Shown here piece after piece: positions 33,856 to 37,122 of a stretch of DNA of 37,122 bases. Source of the stretch: an uncultured Oscillospiraceae bacterium (lineage in GTDB: Bacteria > Bacillota > Clostridia > Oscillospirales > Ruminococcaceae). The notes under the pieces are model-generated. The model had not been told where the DNA came from. It made no database searches and saw only the letters and a program-made list of their open reading frames with translations. The stretch is taken from contig CAKSEE010000028.1 in assembly GCA_934446455.1 (NCBI GenBank), positions 1 through 37,122 on the forward strand, written 5' to 3'. The position numbers and the translations under genes are program-made. Each line of letters begins with the position of its first letter. Positions within the stretch are counted from its first letter, which is position 1.

Positions 33856-34664
33856 TCAGTACTCACCCGATAGAAGAAAATCCGCAACGTGCATTGTTTT
33901 GATTCCCTCATAGTTGCCGCCGGCAAAATCATCTGTCAGCAGTACATATTTGGGGTAGTTGTCGTGAATGTCGAGCAGGCACTCATACTCACACTTTGCG
34001 GTTTTCTCGGTCTTTATCTCCTGAGTTACCTGAACATAGATTTTCTCGTTCTGGCGGCTTGCTGCCACAGTGTCGGAATTATAACCGAGCACGCTGTATC
34101 GCAGTGAAGTATCGGCAAGGTAGAACTTCTCCTGCGTTTTCAGAACTTCTCTTCCCTAGAGGTCATACCATGAACAACGGTGTAGAAGATAAGCCTTTTC
34201 AAGTTTTTCAAGATAGCTGTATACGGTTTCGTTATCCAACGAACGCTTTTCGGATATCAGATAATCGGATATGGATTTTGCTGAGAATGTATTCCCGACT
34301 TTGCTGAAGGTGTACTTTACCACGCGTTCAAGCTGGTCGATCTTGCGCACCTGATTTCTTTTAACAATATCCGAAAAAATAGTTGAATTATAAATATCAT
34401 GGACGATAGTGTAAACCTCGTCCTGCGAATACTCCTGTAAATGAGTTGCGGGAAATCCTCCTAGCCTGATGTAATTGCCAAGCTCCTCATTGGGGGTTCC
34501 GACAGCACTATATGTCCGCTTGAATGTCAGATATTCCGCAAAGGAAAGCGTGTATATTCTGAAAGCTATATACCTGCCCGTAAGGTATGTGGAGATCTCC
34601 GAGGACATCATGCGGGAGTTTTAGCCTGTCACGTATATGTCAACGTCAAAGTCAGAAGCCCGCA
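33856..34664 (-). pseudogene. C-terminal part of a decayed AAA_14/DUF4143 ATPase
   Basis: Read on the minus strand, one frame encodes DFDVDIYVTG, TAA (34623-34621), NSRMMSSEISTYLTGRYIAF and a DUF4143 middle part (LGGFPATHLQEY, SDIVKRNQVRK), then TAG (34158-34156), GREVLKTQEKFYLADTSL, and a C-terminus ending ADFLLSGEY. The family normally has VTGSNS and DLQG at those places, so TCA became TAA and CAG became TAG. At about 34057 VAAS joins directly to RQNEKIYVQ, so roughly 35 residues including the usual EIDFV region are missing. The N-terminal part lies at 35812-36126, beyond an insertion. Confidence 0.8.
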
Positions 34665-34790
34665 ACCGGAAGAACTGGAGCTTATTATGTTAGCACGTTA
34701 TTATGAAACTTCTTAACAATTGAGGGATAATTTCTCTATAACTAAATAACCGCAAACCAACCGGCATAATGAGTGATTAGTATGTTGGTA

Positions 34791-34819
34791 TTGAAATTTT
34801 AGTTGGGCTGTGATATAAT
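34791..34819 (+). promoter_or_regulatory. sigma-A promoter of the GH114-like gene
   Basis: TTGAAA (34791-34796), 17-nt spacer, perfect TATAAT (34814-34819). Confidence 0.75.
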
Positions 34820-34890
34820 GAGGAAAATAGGTGTAAATCTGCCTTATAAATTTGGAGATGGCACATTCTTTATTTAGGAGCAAAAAAGAA

Positions 34891-35709
34891 ATGACTAAAA
34901 TACTTGTTCTGATTTCTGCGGTGATTTTTTTTACAGCCTGTACGGTAAAGACAACGGAAAAGTTGACTGATGTAAGACATCCGTATGGTGTTTTTATCGG
35001 AGCAGAAAAGGAAAAACTGTTGTCGCTAAACAACTATGACGTTCTTGTTATTGATGCAGAATTATTGACAGCCGAGGACATTGATGTGATACACCAAAAC
35101 GGAAACAACGAGATATATTCCTATCTTAATATTGGTTCAGTAGAAGACTTTCGCAGCTATTACGAAGAATTTTTGCCTTTTACCATAGGCGAATACGAGG
35201 ATTGGGATAATGAAAAGTGGATAGATGTATCATCAGAAAAATGGCAGACACACATCGTTGAAGCAGCGGATGAACTGGTGGATAAGGGAGTTTCAGGACT
35301 ATTTGTGGATAATACCGATGTTTACTATGTATTTCACGAGCAGAAAATATACAATGCGTTACTAGATATTTTCAACGCTTTTACTGAAAAAGGAATAAAG
35401 GTAATTGTGAATGGCGGCGATGTGTTTATAAGTGAAGTAATAAATAATTGCTCTATCCCAACTTGTATAAATGCGGTTAATCAGGAAACCGTATTTACAT
35501 CAATAAATTTCGATGATAAATCCTTTGGCGAAAATAATTGGGAGAATAGAGAGTATTTTATTGAATATCTTAATGTCTGCAAACAAAACGGTATGGATGT
35601 TTTTCTTATTGAATATGGCGCAAACGATAAACTGAGGGAAAAGGTCATGGATTACTGCAATGAAAATGATTATGTATGCTATTTTGCTGACTCTTTGGCG
35701 CTTGATTGA
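34891..35709 (+). CDS. GH114-like (endo-alpha-1,4-polygalactosaminidase type) lipoprotein
   Basis: 272 aa. A signal peptide with lipobox FTAC (Cys16) predicts a surface lipoprotein. The mature part looks like the TIM-barrel family of GH114/TM1410 proteins: YGVFIGAEKEKLLSLNNYDVLVID at its start, IYSYLNIGSVEDF, WIDVSSEKWQ, and GVSGLFVDNTDVY with the usual acidic residues after the beta strand. It probably acts on an amino-sugar polysaccharide; the activity is not demonstrated for most members. ATG 34891 follows AGGAGC. It has its own promoter and lies inside a segment of about 1.15 kb that interrupts an ATPase pseudogene on the other strand. Confidence 0.78.
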   Translation: MTKILVLISAVIFFTACTVKTTEKLTDVRHPYGVFIGAEKEKLLSLNNYDVLVIDAELLTAEDIDVIHQNGNNEIYSYLNIGSVEDFRSYYEEFLPFTIGEYEDWDNEKWIDVSSEKWQTHIVEAADELVDKGVSGLFVDNTDVYYVFHEQKIYNALLDIFNAFTEKGIKVIVNGGDVFISEVINNCSIPTCINAVNQETVFTSINFDDKSFGENNWENREYFIEYLNVCKQNGMDVFLIEYGANDKLREKVMDYCNENDYVCYFADSLALD

Positions 35710-35778
35710 TAAATAGCCATTTCTCATCAGACATATCTGCCGTAAATTAAGTGATATGCTGTGTTCGTTTTAGCATAC

Positions 35779-36126
35779 TCAGCTGTAATAGTCAATGCAA
35801 AAGGGGTAGAGCCGCGAATTCACGACCTTCTCCCAGCCCTGAACCTCCTGTATCTCATCAAGGAACAGATACGTCTTTCCATCAGCGTACAGACGGGATT
35901 TGAGTTCATCATATATCTGCTTTACGGTCGCACCGTCGTACTCCATGGAGTCAAAGCGGTAGGACAGGATCCGCTCTCCCGATACATTATGCTCGCTTTT
36001 CAGCCTTTCCATTATCATTTTCAGTATTGTGGACTTTCCGCAGCGGCGTACTCCGGTGAGTATTTTTACGAATGGCGTATCAACATACGCCATGATTTTA
36101 TCTGCATACATTGGTCTTTCAATCAT
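35779..36126 (-). pseudogene. N-terminal part of the decayed AAA_14/DUF4143 ATPase
   Basis: From ATG 36126 (GGAGG 8 nt upstream) the frame encodes Walker A GVRRCGKST (residues 25-33), YDELKSRLY, and Walker B YLFLDEIQEVQGWEKVVNS. It then diverges after about 35812 and stops at 35779. A whole family member continues with a strand ending in VTGSNSR, which is found about 1.15 kb further along in the same phase. A promoter and ribosome binding site are intact, so a truncated ATPase domain might still be made. Confidence 0.8.
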
Positions 36127-36148
36127 TTGTAACACCTCCGTTGCGATT

Positions 36149-36176
36149 ATTATACCACTTTGCTACAAAAAATCAA
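36149..36176 (-). promoter_or_regulatory. promoter of the truncated ATPase gene
   Basis: Minus strand TTGATT (36176-36171), 16-nt spacer, perfect TATAAT (36154-36149). Confidence 0.65.
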
Positions 36177-36207
36177 CACTTTTGCGGTTATAAATCGCAA
36201 AAGTGTT
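36175..36207 (-). terminator. intrinsic terminator downstream of the second ATPase
   Basis: Perfect 12-bp stem AACACTTTTGCG/CGCAAAAGTGTT with a 9-nt loop. On the minus strand it runs into GATTTTTTG. It overlaps the -35 box of the next promoter. Confidence 0.75.
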
Positions 36208-36221
36208 CGACAAGAATTATA

Positions 36222-36302
36222 TTAGCAGACTATGTTCGGCTTTTCGCAGCCTTTTTCTGTTGCTTTTCTTTTTTCATGCAGTGTTTCTTTGATCTTACTC
36301 AT
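36222..36302 (-). CDS. possible very small protein (26 aa)
   Basis: An ATG 19 nt after the stop of the ATPase gene opens a 26-codon, Lys-rich frame starting MSKIKETLHEKRKATEKG and ending PNIVC. It ends 14 nt before the terminator stem, so it lies on the same transcript. The ribosome binding site is weak (GGGAA). It may be a real small gene or the worn end of another one. Confidence 0.25.
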   Translation of the reverse strand: MSKIKETLHEKRKATEKGCEKPNIVC

Positions 36303-36321
36303 AGTAAATTCCCAATTCGTT

Positions 36322-37122
36322 TTATAAATCCATCGACGTTTCATCAAGCAGGAACTGCTCGATACCTATATACAGCACACCCTTTTCATCATGCCACGGA
36401 ATGATCCTGTCCCTGACAACGACTATCTTTTTGAACGAGTCTGCCACACGGTACAGCGAGTTAGTTTCCTGCAGGCGCTTCTCTTCATCGGAAATGGAAA
36501 GCGCCGACTGCACATAATATTTCTTGCTGCCTTTGCTTGCAACAAAGTCTATTTCGAGCCTGGAGCGGACGCTCTTTCCGGATTCGTCCCGGTGGTTGTA
36601 TTCCACAACGCCCACATCAACGTTGAAATCACGATATTGCAGCTCGTTGTAAATGATGTTCTCCATGATGTGGTTTTCCTCCTGCTGGCGGAAATTCAGC
36701 CGTGCATTGCGAAGTCCCACATCGCTGAAATAGTATTTGAGCGGCGAGCCAATGTATTTTCTGCCCTTGACATCATAGCGCTCCGCCTTTGAAATCATGA
36801 AAGAATCAATGAAGAAATCGAGGTATCTCGCTACCGTTGCGGAATCAATATCGATCTGACGGACGCTGTGGAATGTCTTTGCAATATTGCTCGGGTTAGT
36901 CAGCGAACCTATCGAAGATGAGATTATATTCAGCAGTTCGTCAAGTACGGATTTCTCGTGAAGTATCTTGTTCCGCTCGACAATATCGCTGATGTAGATT
37001 TTGTCGAACAGATTCTGGAGATACTGCGCTTTTTCCTCATGGGTCTTTTTCCGCATAATAAACGGCATTCCGCCATATGTGAAATACTCCTGCCATGCGT
37101 TATGCCTGTCACCGTCGTATGC
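36322..37122 (-). CDS. AAA_14/DUF4143 ATP-binding protein, C-terminal part (runs off the window)
   Basis: The frame is open to the right edge. The visible 266 codons begin AYDGDRHNAWQEYFTYGGMPF, the typical start of the DUF4143 portion, and continue through FDKIYISDIVERNKI, a winged-helix stretch (SVRQIDIDSATVARYLDFF), SPLKYYFSDVGLRNA, and the nuclease-like RLEIDFVASKGSKKYYVQ ending. The AAA_14 ATPase domain must lie beyond 37122. Function is unclear; such proteins are common in accessory regions of gut anaerobes. No inactivating mutation is seen, in contrast with its decayed neighbour. Confidence 0.85.
   Translation of the reverse strand, partial: AYDGDRHNAWQEYFTYGGMPFIMRKKTHEEKAQYLQNLFDKIYISDIVERNKILHEKSVLDELLNIISSSIGSLTNPSNIAKTFHSVRQIDIDSATVARYLDFFIDSFMISKAERYDVKGRKYIGSPLKYYFSDVGLRNARLNFRQQEENHIMENIIYNELQYRDFNVDVGVVEYNHRDESGKSVRSRLEIDFVASKGSKKYYVQSALSISDEEKRLQETNSLYRVADSFKKIVVVRDRIIPWHDEKGVLYIGIEQFLLDETSMDL

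Noticed and set aside
34818..34877. A 19-codon frame starting at the ATG inside the -10 region of the GH114-like gene
   Set aside because: Its start codon overlaps the -10 box and would not be transcribed from that promoter.

Overview
The window looks like a chromosomal segment of an anaerobic, Gram-positive Clostridia member, most likely Oscillospirales/Ruminococcaceae. This rests on Bacillota-type AGGAGG ribosome binding sites, canonical sigma-A promoters, an FMN riboswitch on an ECF-type riboflavin transporter, an L10 leader in front of rplJL, MnmM (YtqB), PduL used as phosphotransacetylase, FeoAB, and a lipoprotein GH5 glucanase. Codon use in the first 31 kb is rich in GCG/CGC/GGC. From about 31.0 kb to the right end it turns AT-rich.

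Layout: 0-2.3 kb, ABC exporter operon (ATPase plus two permeases). 2.6-6.2 kb, potassium uptake trkA-trkH with an AraC-type regulator. 6.4-7.6 kb, GH5 glucanase. 7.7-8.4 kb (minus), mnmM and a tiny downstream ORF. 8.9-10.9 kb (minus), chemoreceptor. 11.1-12.6 kb (minus), FMN riboswitch, ribU and a DUF5662 gene. 12.6-14.8 kb (minus), yicC/yloC and a PLP enzyme of the YnbB family. 15.0-17.5 kb, feoAB. 17.5-18.7 kb (minus), SGNH hydrolase. 18.8-20.0 kb, rplJL with attenuator. 20.1-21.4 kb (minus), DinB-like protein and two half-size TauE/SafE genes. 21.5-22.4 kb, a tandemly duplicated small membrane-protein gene. 22.4-25.4 kb (minus), zur-znuACB zinc uptake operon. 25.5-26.1 kb, pduL. 26.5-29.7 kb (minus), carB. 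29.9-31.0 kb (minus), DHH phosphoesterase.

31.1-37.1 kb is an accessory, decaying island. It holds a large serine recombinase whose 5' end appears frameshifted, an unknown gene split by one in-frame stop and preceded by a structured leader RNA with its own promoter and terminator, an AAA/DUF4143 ATPase pseudogene interrupted by about 1.15 kb carrying a GH114-like lipoprotein, and a second, apparently intact AAA/DUF4143 ATPase running off the window.

The most unusual signal is a family of three small non-coding elements, at 2.3, 8.85 and 26.2 kb. Each sits exactly between the hairpin and the U-tract of an intrinsic terminator and is flanked by two copies of that locus's own terminator hairpin. 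The ends share TGTCGAAAAA / TTTTTCGACAAGCTG inverted repeats while the interiors differ. This looks like an insertion that duplicates, and so preserves, the terminator.
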